Position numbers and translations under genes: made by a program
The notes under the pieces: generated by a model
Databases searched by the model: none
Told to the model about the DNA's origin: nothing
The model's input: the letters and a program-made list of their open reading frames with translations, nothing else
Shown here: positions 31,556 to 43,648 of the stretch, one piece after another
How the letters are laid out: each line of letters opens with the position of its first letter
Position numbering within the stretch: position 1 is the first letter of the stretch
Source: Elephas maximus indicus
Taxonomy: Eukaryota > Chordata > Mammalia > Proboscidea > Elephantidae
Length of the DNA stretch: 64,000 nt
Assembly: GCF_024166365.1 (NCBI RefSeq)
Contig: NC_064820.1
Location: forward strand, 53,111,501-53,175,500
Direction of reading: 5' to 3'

Positions 31556-32991
31556 TCCCACGTGTCTGTCAGTTTGTCGTACTGTGGGGGCTTGCTTGTT
31601 GCTGTGAAGCTGGAAGCTATGCTACTGGTATTCAGATACCAGCAGGGTCACCCATGGAGGGCAGGTTTCAGCTGAGCTTCCACACTAAGACAGACTAGGA
31701 AAAAGGATCCAGCAGTCTACTTCTGAAAGGAATTAGCCAGTGAAAACCTTATGAATAGCAACGGAACATTGTCTGATATAGTGCTGGGAGAGGAGCCCCC
31801 CAGGTTGGACGGCACTCAAAAGATGACTGGGGAAGAGCTGCCTCCTCAAAGTAGAGTCGACCTTAATGACATGGATGGAGTAAAGCTTTCAGGACCTTCA
31901 TTTGCTGATGTGGCACGACTCAAAGTGAGAAGAAACAGCTGCAAACATCCTAATTATGGATAACATTGTGAAGAATGGGAATTCCAGAACACTTACTTGT
32001 GCTCATGAGGAACCTTTACATAGATCAAGAGGCAGGTGTTCGGACAGAACAAGGGGGTACTGATTGGTTTAAAGTCAGGAAAGCTGTGCGTCAGGGTTGT
32101 GTTCTTTCACCATACCTATTCAATCTGTATGCTGAGCAAATAATCCAAGAAGCTGGACTATATGAAGAAGAACAGGGCATCAGGATTGGAGGAAGACTCA
32201 TTAACAACCTGCGTTATGCAGATGACACAACCTTCCTTGCTGAAAGTGAAGATGATTTGAAGCACTTACTAATAAAGATCAAAGACCACAGCCTTCAATT
32301 TGGATTGCCCCTCAACATAAGGAAAATAAAAATCCTCACAACTGGACCAATGAGCAACATCATGATAAACGGAGAAAAGATTGAAGTAGTCAAGGATTTC
32401 ATTTTACTTGGATCGACCATCAACAGCCATGGAAGCAGCAGTCAAGAAATCAAAAGATGCATTGCATTGGGTAAATCTTCTGCAAAGGACCTCTTTAAAG
32501 TTTTGAAAGGCAAAGATGTCACCTTGAAGACTAAGGTGCGCCTGACCCAAGCCATGGTATTTTCAATTGCATGTGAAAGCTGGACAATGAATAAGGAAGA
32601 CCAAAGAAGAACTGACGCCTTTGAATTGTGGACTTGGTGAAGAATATTGAATATACCACAGACTGCCAAAAGAAAGAAAAATCTGTCCTGGAAGAAGTAC
32701 AACCAGAATGCTCCTTAGAAGCAAGGATGGCGAGACTGCGTCTTACATACTTTGGACATGTTGTCAGGAGGGATCAGTCCCTGGAGAAGGACATCATGCT
32801 TGGAAGAGTACAGAGTCAGTGGAAAAAGGAAAACCCTCAACGAGGTGGATTGATACAGTGGCTGCAACAATAAGCTCAAGCATAACAACAATTGTAAGGA
32901 TGGCTCAGGACTGGGCAGTGTTTCATTCTGTTGTGCATAGAGTCGCTATGAGTCAGAACCAACTCGACAGCACCTAACAACAACAACAACA
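31556..32991 (+). mobile_element. Internally deleted RTE LINE with both ends and TSD
   Basis: The 11-bp perfect duplication atttgaaaatc (31545-31555 and 32992-33002) fixes both ends. It starts with the RTE 5' head (gtctgtcagtttgtcgtact), carries the N-terminal module (from ATG at 31751: MNSNGTLSDIVLGEEPPRLD), then jumps near 31951 straight to the reverse transcriptase (attatggataacattgtgaa). The endonuclease and first half of the reverse transcriptase are missing. The stretch from 31975 to 32640 is open for 221 codons, with RQGCVLSPYLFNLYAEQII and RYADDTTFLAES. The tail is cacctaacaacaacaacaac. Confidence 0.92.
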
Positions 32992-33002
32992 ATTTGAAAA
33001 TC

Positions 33003-33206
33003 AGGCTAATTTGTTTCATTTAAAATAAACCAAAATATTTTGAAATTATGCCAGTAATTCGTGTCATTATTGAAAAACTCCTAATAAATAAAAATGTCCA
33101 TAATGCCACCATCCAGACATAACTACTCGTAACATTTTGGTATAAATGCTTTCCAGACACATTGTGAAATATAGCCATTCATATTTCAATAATCTGATTT
33201 TACAAA
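33003..33206. other. Old L1-like remnant or unassigned
   Basis: The phrase gtccataatgccaccatcca ... gctttccagacacattgtga resembles old L1 3' regions. Not definite. Confidence 0.3.
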
Positions 33207-34098
33207 AGTTTGATTTCAGGCTCTCCCTTCACCTCACAAGGCCTGGACTGAACATCACAAAATGGGAGCAATTTTAGAAGACTCATGCAGAGCACACAAT
33301 GGGTAAATCAGGGAAACCTTAGATATCACCAAACACCTTGCGGGATGAAGTTCCTAGGCTAGAAGACAAAGAACCATAGACCCGGGGGACATCTACATCA
33401 ATTGGCACAACATATCACATGAAGTCAACGTTCTGTATCCTACTTTGGTGAGTAGCGTCTAGGATCTTAAAAGCTTATGAATGGCCATCTAAGATAAAAC
33501 TATTGATCTCTTCCCATCTGTAGCAAGGGAGAGTGAAGGAGACCAAAGACTCAAAGGAGTAATTACTCCAAAGGACTAATGGACTATATGAAACACAGAC
33601 TACATGACCCCAAGAACAGAAAAACTAGGTGGTGCCAGGATACCATTACCCATTGCCCTGACTGAGATCACAACAGAGGGTACTAGACAGAGTGGGAGAA
33701 AATTATAGAACAAAAAAATCAAATTCAAGATAAAGACTGGACTTGCTGGTCTGACAGAGACTGGAGGAACCCCCAAGACTATGGTCCTAACATACTCTTT
33801 GACCTGGAAATGAAGCCATTCCAGGAGGCCACGTCCCAGCCAAACAATAGACAAGCCAATAAGATAAACAATAACACCGGAGAGGAACGTACTCCTTAGA
33901 ATAATCAATTATAAGTTGAGAAGGCAGGACAGGGTAGATAATCAGGACAAAAGAAAATTGAGAAACCAGGGCAGAAATGGGGAGAGTGCTGACACATTGT
34001 GGGGAATGAAACCAGGGTCATGAAACACTATCGAATGGGAAACTAATTTGCTCTGTAAACTTTCTTCTAAACCATAATTAAAAAAAAAAAAAAAAACT
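33207..34098 (+). mobile_element. L1 3' end, 5'-truncated
   Basis: About 0.9 kb of L1 3' UTR ending in a poly(A) run at 34081-34097 (ctctgtaaactttcttctaa before the tail). It shares blocks with the 3' UTR of the full-length L1 and with the minus-strand copy at 37550-38128 (atgaatggccatctaagata; acatactctttgacctggaa). The family is an older elephant-type L1. No ORF2 is retained. Confidence 0.7.
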
Positions 34099-34520
34099 GG
34101 GGATGAGTTTCTGGAGTTGAGGATGTGCCCCAAATATGGGTGCAGCCAGTGATGGTCAGATGTCCTCCAAAGCCAGAGTTCTAAGCAACAGGGCAGGGAA
34201 CACAAGTGGTGTTAGGAAAGGGGATGAAAGTGTGTGTGTAGAAATACAGTTCTCATTAAAAAACATTTGCTCCCTTCAAAAAAAAGCAAAAGAAGAAAAT
34301 GAGTTATAATGATATGAATAAATTTGATATCTATTAAAAAGAGAAAGAAAAAAGAAAGTATCTCTGCAGTTGTAAAGCTGGTGATTATCACATCAGAGTT
34401 TCTTTTAGAGAAACTCACAGTTTTCTAGTTTATACAGAGGTGTTCTGGGAACCATTTGCCTAATTTTGGTTGACTTGTTTTGTCTTTGTTTTTTTTTTTT
34501 GTCTTTACTGTTTGTACCAG
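34099..34520. other. Intergenic, no feature recognised
   Basis: Purine-rich, AT-rich sequence, no gene. Confidence 0.4.
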
Positions 34521-34524
34521 ACGG

Positions 34525-35365
34525 TAACTGCCACGAGAGTGCTGAGTAACAAATACACTCCAAACGTAGTGGTTTAAAACAATAATCACTTATTCTCATT
34601 CTTTGTCTGTGGCCGATCTAGGCTGGGCTAGGCTGGGCTAGGCTGGGCTTGGCTCCAAGTTGCAAGCTGAATCCAGGTCTGTCCTACATGTTTCTCACTC
34701 TTCTGAAAACTAGCAGATTACCTAGTATTTTAGTTACCTGGTGCTGCCATAACAGAAATAACACAAGCAGGTGGCTTTAAAGAACAGAATTTTATTTTTT
34801 CACGGTTTTGGAGGCTAAAAGTCCAAATCAGGGTCTCTGCCATGATGACTTCTTCTGGGGCTTTTCTGTTAGTGTCTACCAACAAGTTTGGTGTTCTTTT
34901 GCTTGTAGATGGGTACTCACATGGCACCTGTCTCCCCTGTGTGTGTCTGTCTATTTTGCTCTTTTTATAAGTCACTTCTCTGAAGTGATTAGTTTTAAGA
35001 TCCACCCTCCTCTGTTATGATCTAATTAACATAATAGAAAAATTTCTATTCCCAGAGTCACATTCACAGATACAGGTGTCAGAGCTTCAGCAAAACTTTT
35101 TGGGGAACACAATTCAACCCATAACACCTCAGTTATATTCTTTTCATGGTAGTGGCAGAAATGCAAGAGAGCAAGTCTAACCGCATGAGCACATTTCAAG
35201 CTTCTACTTTTTTCACACCTGTTAACCTACTGGCCAAAACAAGACAATGGTTAAGTCCAAAGTCAAAGGACAGGAGTGTACACCCCACTTGCCATGAGGC
35301 CAAAGACAGTCATATATCCAAGTACATATTTCTCCCATGAAGAATTGGAGGCAAAGAGAATTTTT
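34525..35365. repeat. Old repeat split by an LTR
   Basis: The flank segments 34525-34720 (aaacgtagtggtttaaaaca ... ggctgggctaggctgggcta) and 35128-35365 (agagcaagtctaaccgcatg ... cttgccatgaggccaaagac) read as the two halves of one common eutherian repeat, interrupted by the LTR at 34727-35127. A 10-bp tandem unit ggctgggcta repeats at 34620-34650. I do not name the outer family. Confidence 0.45.
34727..35127 (-). mobile_element. MaLR-type LTR (MLT1-like)
   Basis: On the + strand it runs from ttttagttacctggtgctgc to gaacacaattcaacccataa, the two ends of MLT1/MST-type LTRs read backwards. AATTTTATTTTTT near 34789 fits its reversed end. It is inserted in the older repeat around it. Confidence 0.75.
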
Positions 35366-35369
35366 GAGT

Positions 35370-35800
35370 AATAATTTAATCTATCCAATTAAATTTCAAT
35401 GGAATACATTGTCTAAAATACATTTGCTTTGTCAATTCTTAAAGTAATTGTATACTATTAATATTAATGTTAATTACATTTTGATTTATAACAATTTGCT
35501 CTACAATAATATTTCATGGATGACTCACTTTCAGAAGATGGAAGCAGAAAAATATGTTTTTAATGAGTTTATCCTCATCAGGTTGTTCTGTAACTGGTTT
35601 TCCATGACAGTAACTAGAGATAGAAGTAATAATTCTAATTCCTGATTCTGTGACAAATTTTCTTTGTAAACTGTAAGAAGCTTAAAAAGGTAGAAAAGTA
35701 ATTTGAAAACATGAAGCATTCCCGAGAAACGGTAATATAAAGCCCAAAGGATTCCCATCAGACATCGCAAGAAGAGAGAGGCAGATTTAGACCTTTTAAT
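35370..35800. other. Intergenic, no feature recognised
   Basis: AT-rich sequence, no gene. Confidence 0.4.
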
Positions 35801-35810
35801 GGCTCTGTAG

Positions 35811-36006
35811 GGGAGTCCCTGTGTGGTACCAATGGTTAAGCCACTTGACTTCAGACTGAAAGGTTGCAGGTTCAAGTCCACCTCAGAAGAAAAGCCTGCT
35901 GATCTACTTCCGAAAACTCAGCCATTGAGAACCCTATGGTGCACAATTCTGCTCTGACACTCATGGTTGCCGTGAGTTGGAGCTGACTTCAACACAACTT
36001 TTTTAA
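35811..36006 (+). mobile_element. AfroSINE variant subfamily
   Basis: The cctcagaagaaaagcctgct variant. Flanks ggctctgtag (35801-35810) and ggttctgtgg (36007-36016) are a likely target duplication with two mismatches. Confidence 0.8.
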
Positions 36007-36016
36007 GGTTCTGTGG

Positions 36017-36490
36017 ACTGCTTTTAGGGATCAGAGACTAGACAAAGAAGACGGCGCTTCGATTGTTGTGATGTCAAGGAAGAAGTTTGTGAGCGTCTAT
36101 CCACTGATTAACACCCAGCATTTCATAAAAGCACTACCCTAAACAGAAAACAACAAAGTCACTTTAAAAAGAGCGCTCCAGTATGCGCAGTTCCTCGTCT
36201 CACCCAACTTACATGTGCTGTTGCAGCTTTTACCTTCTCATGAATTTCCATGTCAACGACCTGGAAAAAGCACCGCTCCTTTTTCCAACAGGTGGGATAC
36301 TTCCTGCTCAAACGTATTGTAATTTTCTTCTGTCTTTCCTTCCTTTTTTATCTTTCTAAACCTTTCTCTATACAGTACTGATTCATAAATTTGGAAGCAA
36401 TGTGAAACTCAGTTCATACTTCTATTATTAGGTAGGTCCAGACCTCAAATAACCACACCTAAGACAGTGACCGCACTGGGTTTTTTTTTT
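36017..36490. other. Intergenic, no feature recognised
   Basis: No gene or nameable repeat. Confidence 0.4.
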
Positions 36491-36502
36491 TAAGACAGGA
36501 AA

Positions 36503-36665
36503 GGAAGCGCTGGGAGTGTAACGGTTAAGTGTTATGGCTGCTAACAAAAACCCGGCAGTTTGAATCTGCCAGGCACTTCTTGGAAGCTCTATTGGGCAGT
36601 AGGACTCTGTCTTATAGGGTTTCTATGAGTTGGAATCAACTCGAAGGCAACGGATTTGGTTTTGG
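36503..36665 (+). mobile_element. AfroSINE
   Basis: Plus-strand copy ending aactcgaaggcaacggattt. Target duplications taagacaggaaa (36491-36502) and taagataggaaa (36666-36677) differ at one base. Confidence 0.88.
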
Positions 36666-36677
36666 TAAGATAGGAAA

Positions 36678-37005
36678 AAACAAGTATATATATATACATA
36701 TATGGCTATGGCTGGAAATCTTTTTTTTTGTTCTTAGCTTGCTAAGGTCAGCATTTCAGGAAGCTGGTATGCCAGGTGACCTGAGGAAACTGACCTGTAT
36801 TAGATGATTATATGGATAATATGAGCTACTGAGTGTTGATTTAAAGTGGTAGTGCTGTTGTGGCCACACCTGGTCCTGATGGAATCAAGCTTAGATTGGG
36901 CTTGGCATAGTTCTAGGCTGAGCTATAGACTAAGATTGATTTGCTAAGACAGGCAATGACTTCCCTAAAACTGCAAGTATTTAATAGAGGATGACTACAT
37001 ATGTC
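36678..37005. other. Intergenic, no feature recognised
   Basis: A (TA)-rich stretch near 36685 and otherwise plain sequence. Confidence 0.4.
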
Positions 37006-37007
37006 AG

Positions 37008-37222
37008 AGGAACCCTGGTGGCTCAGTAGCTAAAGGGCTTGGCTTCTAACCAAAAGGTTGGTAGTTCTAACTTACCAGCCTCTCTCCAGGAGAAAGATGT
37101 GGCAATCTGCTTCTGCAAAGACTGACAGCCTTGGAAACCCTACCAGGCAGTTCTATTCTGTCCTATCTGGTTGCTATGAGTCGGAATCAACTTGATAGCA
37201 ATAGGTTTTTTTTTTTTTTTTT
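37008..37222 (+). mobile_element. AfroSINE
   Basis: Head gaggaaccctggtggctcag, middle ggagaaagatgtggcaatct, tail atgagtcggaatcaacttga, then a T-run at 37206-37222. Confidence 0.85.
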
Positions 37223-37537
37223 AATATGTATACATATTCTACCCACTGCCAAGTTTGCCATACAAAACTATTGTTGAAGAATTCTAGCCAGCGGATATTC
37301 AGCAAGTTGTATCATGTCATTTCCCTTTCAAAATCTTTCAGTGGCTAAGAAATTCAGATCTCTGTGCTCAACATACAAGTTCCTTCATGATTTGATTCCT
37401 GAGTACCTTTGTAGCCTCATCTATAGTTATACTACCACTAGTTTTATGCTACCATACAGTGGTGTAGTACGTGTTTAACAACTGGCTCTCTGATGAAAAA
37501 AGAGAAGCCTTTCGTAACAGAAAAAAGAGAAGTTGGC
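37223..37537. other. Intergenic, no feature recognised
   Basis: Phrases such as catttccctttcaaaatctttcag resemble old repeats, but nothing is firm. Confidence 0.35.
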
Positions 37538-37549
37538 TTTATAATGCTT

Positions 37550-38128
37550 CTCTCTTTTTTTTTGTTTTTATTTAACTTTAGATGAAGGCTTACAGAACAA
37601 ACTAGTTTCTCATCAGTTAGTACACACATTGTTGTATGACATTGGTTAACAAGCCCACGACATGTCAACAGTTTCCCTTCTCAACCCTGGGTTCCCTATT
37701 ACCAGCTTTCCTGTTCCCTCCTACTTTCCATTCCCTGCCCTAGGGCTGGTGCCCCCCTTTAGTCTTGTTTTGTTCCATGGGCGTGTTCAATTTTTGGCTG
37801 CAAACTGAACCTCAGGAGTGGCCTCATTATTGAGCTGAAACGGTATCCAGGGGCCATACTCACAGGGTTTCTCCAGTCTCTGTCAGGCTAGCAAGTCTGG
37901 TCTTTCTTTTCGGGTTAGAAATTTGTTCTACATTCTTCTGCAGCCCTGTCCGGGACCCTCTATTGTGATCCCTGTCAGAGCAGTCAGTGGTGGTAGCCGG
38001 GCACCATCTCGTTGTAGTGGACCCAGTCTGGTGGAGGCCGTGGTAGATGTGGTTCATTAGTCCTTTGAACTAATCTTTCCCTTGCGTCTTTAGTTTTCTT
38101 CATTCCTCCTTGCTCCTGAAGGGGTGGT
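37550..38128 (-). mobile_element. L1 3' end, 5'-truncated, with TSD
   Basis: Minus-strand L1 3' UTR fragment of 0.58 kb with its T-run at 37555-37563. Target duplication tttataatgctt lies at 37538-37549 and 38129-38140. Blocks such as ttctccagtctctgtcaggc and gccgggcaccatctcgttgt match the full-length L1 3' UTR (22275-22420). Confidence 0.88.
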
Positions 38129-38140
38129 TTTATAATGCTT

Positions 38141-38422
38141 TTGATTTCTATGATGTAAATACTCCCACAATGGCTACTAACATAAAGTTGCTTATCATGG
38201 AGTTGGGAAGAAATGCACAGGATTGGCTCTTGTGAGCTTATGCCAGTCAGCTGTAATGCACCACTGCCTCCGTGACTTCCACTACTAGAATGTCCTTCTC
38301 CACTTTCTTCACTCTTACTCGTCTTTTACTTCTTAGCTTTGCTGATATTCCCACAGCTCCCTCCCCCAGCTCAATCTGAATTATATGCCTCTACTCTGTG
38401 TTTCTGGTGTAGCCTGTGGAGG
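38141..38422. other. Intergenic, no feature recognised
   Basis: Plain sequence. The ccttctccactttcttcact region resembles old repeat sequence but is not assigned. Confidence 0.35.
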
Positions 38423-38427
38423 GGTAC

Positions 38428-39110
38428 TATGATGGTTTATTTTCTGTGTCAAGTTGGCTAGGCAATGGTGCCCAGTTGTTTGGTCAAACATGAGTCTAGA
38501 TGTTGCTATGAAGGTAGTTAGATGTGATTAAATTTATAATCAGTTGACTTTCAGTAAAGCAGATTAAACCTGGTTTAATCAATTCTGACTGATATTGACC
38601 CTATAGGACAGCATAGAACTGCCCCATAGGGTTTCCAAGGCTGTAATCTTTTCAAAAGCAGACTGCCACATCTTTTCCCTTGGAGTGGCTGGTGGGTTTC
38701 AGTTAGCAGTCAAGCACTTAACCACTGTACCACCAGGGCTCCTCTAAAGGATATTTTCCTCTATTAAGTGAGTGTGTCTCATCCAATCAGTTGAAGCCTT
38801 TAAGAACAAAAACTAAGTTTACTGAAGAAGGAAGGAATCCTGCCTTAGGAGTGCAACATAGAAATCTCGCTGAGTTTCCATTGTACTGGCTTTTTCTTCG
38901 AATTTCAGCCTCAAGACTGCAACATCAATTGTTACTTAAAGTTCCAGCCGTCCAGCCTGCCCTATGAATTTCATACCTGCCAGTCCCCAGCCCCAACCCA
39001 GCCAATTTCTTAAAATAAATTTCTCCTTCTCTCTCTAGATACATACATATATGTGTATATACGTATATATCCTATTGGTTCAGTTTCTCTGGAGAACCCA
39101 GAATGATACA
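38428..39110 (+). mobile_element. Solo LTR (MLT2/ERV-L-like) with 5-bp TSD, hit by a SINE
   Basis: It starts tatgatggtttattttctgt, a mutated TGTGATGGTTAATTTT start of MLT2 LTRs, and ends gaacccagaatgataca. The 5-bp duplication ggtac lies at 38423-38427 and 39111-39115. The AATAAA at 39015 is the likely polyadenylation signal. There is no internal retroviral sequence. An AfroSINE interrupts it. Confidence 0.85.
38575..38745 (-). mobile_element. AfroSINE inside the solo LTR
   Basis: Minus-strand copy from aatcaattctgactgatatt to the head ccaccagggctcc. It contains the gcagactgccacatcttttc middle segment. Confidence 0.85.
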
Positions 39111-39115
39111 GGTAC

Positions 39116-40900
39116 TACAGTTCTCTAAAAAAAAAAAAAAAAAATTACTGAGTGCTCTCAGTGCTTCACACATTAGCATAAGTACAGGAGAACCACTGTT
39201 GAACAGAACAAATTACTCAGGCTCTGAGCACATTTGCTCAGCCTCTTAGGAAAGGAAGACAATCAGCAAGTGTGGTAAAGTATTATTGCGCTACATACAG
39301 AAGAACCAAAACCACCTGCTGTTGAGTTGATTCTAACTCATGGCGACCCCATGTGTATCAAAGTAAGAGGGGCACCAATAAGGAGCGTTGTCTGAAACTG
39401 TAATTATTACTACTCTGTGAAAATAAAACTGAAAGAAATCAAAACTGTGAGGAATAAAATAATCCATTTTTAGGCACGATTCACCCACAAAAAGAACAAA
39501 TGGCCACCCAAGATCTAGAGGAATGCAGTGAACGGATATTAGCAAATGATTTTTTGACAGATCAGCAAGAGACTGGTAAGTGACACATTACCTTCACCTT
39601 TTCCCACATGCAGCCATGGCTATAGGAATGGGTACTTGATATGGGCCTGACAAATTGTCTAAAATATAAACCTTAGATCAAAAATGGGCAGCTAATTATA
39701 ATTTTTTAACCCTTGGATTAATATGTAGATCCTGGGGAAAAGAAGTTATCCTTTCCCCACTGAGTTTATTAAGCTAGAATAGGTTTAGGAATAGCAGCAG
39801 ACCATTTTCCCTGTTACTGGAAGGTAAGAAGATGCCAAGCAGAAATGGAAATGAGAAGAGAATAAAACTTCTTGTTGAGCTGAGTCACAGGTTTAAATCC
39901 TTGAGCCCCTGGTTCCTCCAGCTCCTGCTTTGGTGGGCTAGACCACCCACAAATTCTTGCTACTACAGGAGCTAACAAGTCAGTACTTACCTTTGCTGGT
40001 TTGAGTTAGAGTTAGTTCTGTCATACATACAACCAAAGGCTTCCTGACAAATATAGTAACTCTGGATGCTTCAAGGAAGCAAGACTAGACTGTGACTGCA
40101 AGTAAGAAATAGTACCTCCAGGAAGGTTCTTGTTTTGCCGTTGCTTCAACTCCTCCACATGTCAGAAATTAAGCCAACAGGAAGCCCTATGACAGATTCT
40201 GAGGGAGGCCTGTAGCCTGTAGGCTCTCAAAATAGCCTTTTTTTGGTGGCATTTATATTTCCTTTCTTTGTATTGACCTTCCTTTCCCAAATGGCCCAAT
40301 CCTTTGTAAAGTCTTGTGAAAGCTTAAAGTTTGACTTTAGCTATTTCATGGGGAATTAAGAAAAGAGGTTTAGCAAAGGGGAGAATAAAAAACCAAAAAC
40401 CAAACCCATTGCTGTTGATTTGATTCCGACCTCTGTAGCCTCCTGCAAATGCATGATGGTGTTATCAGAAGCAGACGCCCATGCAGTGCCCAGCACACAG
40501 AACTTTCTTAAACCTGGAACCACTTTTTTGGGAAACTTCATTAATATAATGTGAAATTAATGTTCCACGGAACACTTGTTGGGAAGTTTTTCTCTGTACT
40601 AAGAAACATGTAACGTCGAAGGTCAGTACAAAATAAAATCAGTCAAACTATAAGCTTGTACTGTGTGTATCCAATGTACATAGCCCTGTTCCAAGGGCTA
40701 TTTAGGGGCAGTAGAAACAAAGAATAAGTAACGAGTGGAATCAAAATTTCAAAGAATTTAAAACAACAGTAAAAGAAAATAATTGACTTCAAGTCAATCT
40801 AATAATGTCCATTGATCTACTTCCGTGTATTTTAAAATTGTCATGATCATAAGCTCTGTGGTAGTTAGTAATATGAATAAAAATAGTCTCTTATTTCAAG
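39116..40900. other. Intergenic with two SINE scraps
   Basis: AfroSINE tail fragments on the minus strand lie at about 39305-39365 (gttgagttgattctaactca) and 40385-40435 (cccattgctgttgatttgat). No gene or other nameable feature. Confidence 0.55.
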
Positions 40901-40904
40901 GAAC

Positions 40905-41190
40905 TTCTTGTTGTTAGGTGCCATGGAGTCGGTTCCAACTCATAGCGACCCTATGCATAACAGAACAAAACACTGCCTGGTCCTGCGCCATCCTCACAGT
41001 CAGTGGTATGTTTGAGCTCATTATTGCAGCCACTGTGTCAATCCATCTCATTGAAGGTCTTCCTCTTTTTGACTGACCCTCTACTTAACCAAGCATGATG
41101 TCCTTCTCCAGGGACTAAACCCTCCTGATAACATGTCCAAAGTATGTGAGGCATAGCCTTACCATCCTGGCTTCTAAGGACCATTCAACA
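40905..41190 (-). mobile_element. RTE LINE 3' fragment
   Basis: Minus-strand 3' end starting ttgttgttaggtgccatgga and running back through the C-terminal coding part (gtccttctccagggactaaa, catgtccaaagtatgtgagg). About 285 bp only. Confidence 0.85.
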
Positions 41191-41324
41191 CACTTACAGT
41201 CTAGAAACTTACCTGTTCTGGGAAGAAGGAAGATTAATGAGTTGGAGGATTTAGGAAAGATTTTTTGAAGAAGGTAGCATTTGATCTCAAGGAGTTAGCT
41301 TTTAATTTATTTATTTTTTTTAAT

Positions 41325-42265
41325 AAATAAAAATTTAAAACTTCTGTATGACTAAAGAGTATCTATCAATAACAGAAAAGGGATTGCTATCCAGAATATT
41401 TAAAGGCCTACTACAAAAAAAGAATAAAAACCAGGAAATCTAATAGGAAAATAGAGAAAGAATATAAGCAGGCAATCATAGAAAATATACAAATTGCCAA
41501 GAACCACTTGAAAAAATGCTCAACTCGACTAATAATCAAGGGAATACAAATAAAAACAAGATGAATAATTTTCACCCAACTGATTGGAAAGGAATGTAAA
41601 GACTGATAGTAGCTATTACTGGAAATCTTACAGAAAATTAGGTATTCTCAAAAACAGGTGGTGGAGTGTAAAATGACAAAGCATTCTGGAGAACAATTTG
41701 CTTGTACCTATCCAATTTTTAAATTGTGAGTTTTCTGAGACCCAGTAAATCCACTTCTAACAACCTATCTTAAAGAAACTGCTGAAACCGTGCACAAAGC
41801 TGTGCATTTATTGCAAATTGTTTTAACCACAGAACATTTTGAAAAACCCATCATGACTGCAGAGGCATGGTTAAATATATATTATGGTGCATCCATTCAA
41901 TACAATTTTCTGCAGTGGCTAAAAGGAATGAGCTACATCTCTTTGCACTGATACAGGAAGTTCTCCAAGACAAGTAGCAAAATCAAGTTGCAGAGGAATA
42001 TGTATTATGTGATTCCATTTAAATTAAAATGCATATGTATAAATCTACGAACATATGTATATTTGTGTGCAGATAAATGAATGAAAGAAAGGAAGGATTC
42101 CTTCATAATTATTAATGGTAGTTAATCGTTGGGGTAAGGAGTGAATACGGGTTAGCATGGGAGTGAATTTCCACATTTTACTCTCCACATACTAATGTAT
42201 GTCTTAAATAGTTTGCAATGAGAATATACGCATGCATTATTTGTATACTTTTAAAAATAAAGAGG
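41325..42265 (+). repeat. Old L1 (L1M-type) ORF2 end and 3' region
   Basis: Degraded plus-strand L1: gggattgctatccagaatat, ataatcaagggaatacaaat, gttaaatatatattatggtg and ggaatatgtattatgtgatt are the familiar landmarks of the ORF2 end and 3' UTR of old L1s. No open frame survives. Confidence 0.75.
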
Positions 42266-42930
42266 TATGGAAACAATGTAGAATTAATGTGAGTACAAGC
42301 TGAGAAGAATGAGTTTGTTGGCATGGGATAGTGCGGCACCTAATCTAACTAGGGCTGAGGATGCTTTTATGGTAGAAATAGAAATGAAAGTTTAGTGAGA
42401 GAGAAATGGGACTAAATTAAGGAGAACCTTGGAACCAGAAAGGGAAGTTCAGGTTTCTTACAGTAGCTTTGGTATTAGTAAGATTCATTAAAGTTGCTAA
42501 AACGGGGCCGTAAAATCCCAATGCGACCACTGTGCTGCCCCATTTTACGTTAGTTTAGAGACCTGGTAAGAACCAAATTGAGATAAATTTTACATCCAAC
42601 CACCTAAAATTCCCTTTCACTGTGCCCAGTTTGTTCAAGCTTGACTTTGGTTTGCTCATCCTTTGATTTTTATACCTACCAGATGAGGTCGGGATTAGTT
42701 TCTCTCAAAACAAAACTACTAACAGCTTTATAAAGAAAGGATTACCCGTCACTTTATTTAGAAGAGGCCAGATGGCCTAGCAGGCATAGAATTTTAAGGA
42801 TTTCTTTCCACAGCCATCAAAAGGATTTCTATAGAGAAGTAATACAAATCTAAGAACTGAAAAGAACATTTGAGATCATCTTCCATCCAATGGGTTCCTA
42901 TTTCACTCATAAAATTCCACTTCCTTCCAT
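42266..42930. other. Intergenic, no feature recognised
   Basis: Plain sequence. No gene. Confidence 0.4.
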
Positions 42931-42944
42931 GGCTTTAAAAAAAA

Positions 42945-43100
42945 AAAAACCCTTGCCGTTGAGTTGATTCCAACTCACAGGGACCCTATAGGCAGAGAAG
43001 AACTGCCCCATAGAGTTTCCAAGGAGCCCCTGGTGGACTTGAACTGCTGACCTTTGATTATCAGCCATAAAACTTAACCACTACACCAGCAGGGTTTTCA
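42945..43100 (-). mobile_element. AfroSINE
   Basis: Minus-strand copy: ccttgccgttgagttgattc to head cctggtggacttgaa and ccagcagggttttc, with a poly(A) run at 42937-42949 at its left. Confidence 0.85.
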
Positions 43101-43416
43101 AACTTAAAGGCCCTTCATGATTTCTTCCCAAGGCCAACCTGCAGACCCACCCTCACCTTCCTTCACTCTGCTTCTGCCACACAAGTAAACAGTCATAGCT
43201 CTGTTTCCATGGCCAACAAAGGCTCTACTGAGCACTCCCACGGGCCTCTGCTACTGATAACACCATCGTGCATTTGAGAGGGGAGTGTTTTTCTCTTTGC
43301 TAATGCTCTTTTCTTAATTCCCAGTGGAAAAGCTGAGGTCAAGCTTTTACTTTTCTCAAGACTTTACTAAGGGTTGGGCCATTTGGGAAAGGAAGTCCAA
43401 GGCAGGAAGGGAAATA
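43101..43416. other. Intergenic, no feature recognised
   Basis: Plain sequence. No gene. Confidence 0.4.
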
Positions 43417-43428
43417 TAACTGCCACTA

Positions 43429-43636
43429 AAAACAAATCAAACGCATTGCTGTCAAGTACATTCAGACTCATAGAAACCTTATAGGACAGAGGAGAACTGC
43501 GCTATAGGGTTTCCAGGGCTGTGATCATTATGGAAGCAGACTGCCACATCTTTCTACTGTGGAGGGCCTAGTGGGTTCAAACCACCAACTTTGGGTTAGC
43601 AACCGAGTGCTTAACCACTGCTTTACCAGGGCTCCT
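43429..43636 (-). mobile_element. AfroSINE
   Basis: Minus-strand copy with the gaagcagactgccacatctt middle segment. Perfect 12-bp target duplication taactgccacta at 43417-43428 and 43637-43648. Confidence 0.9.
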
Positions 43637-43648
43637 TAACTGCCACTA

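Noticed and set aside
34620..34650. Short tandem ggctgggcta units as a possible CRISPR or regulatory array
   Set aside because: Only about three 10-bp units without spacers, inside an old interspersed repeat of a mammalian genome.
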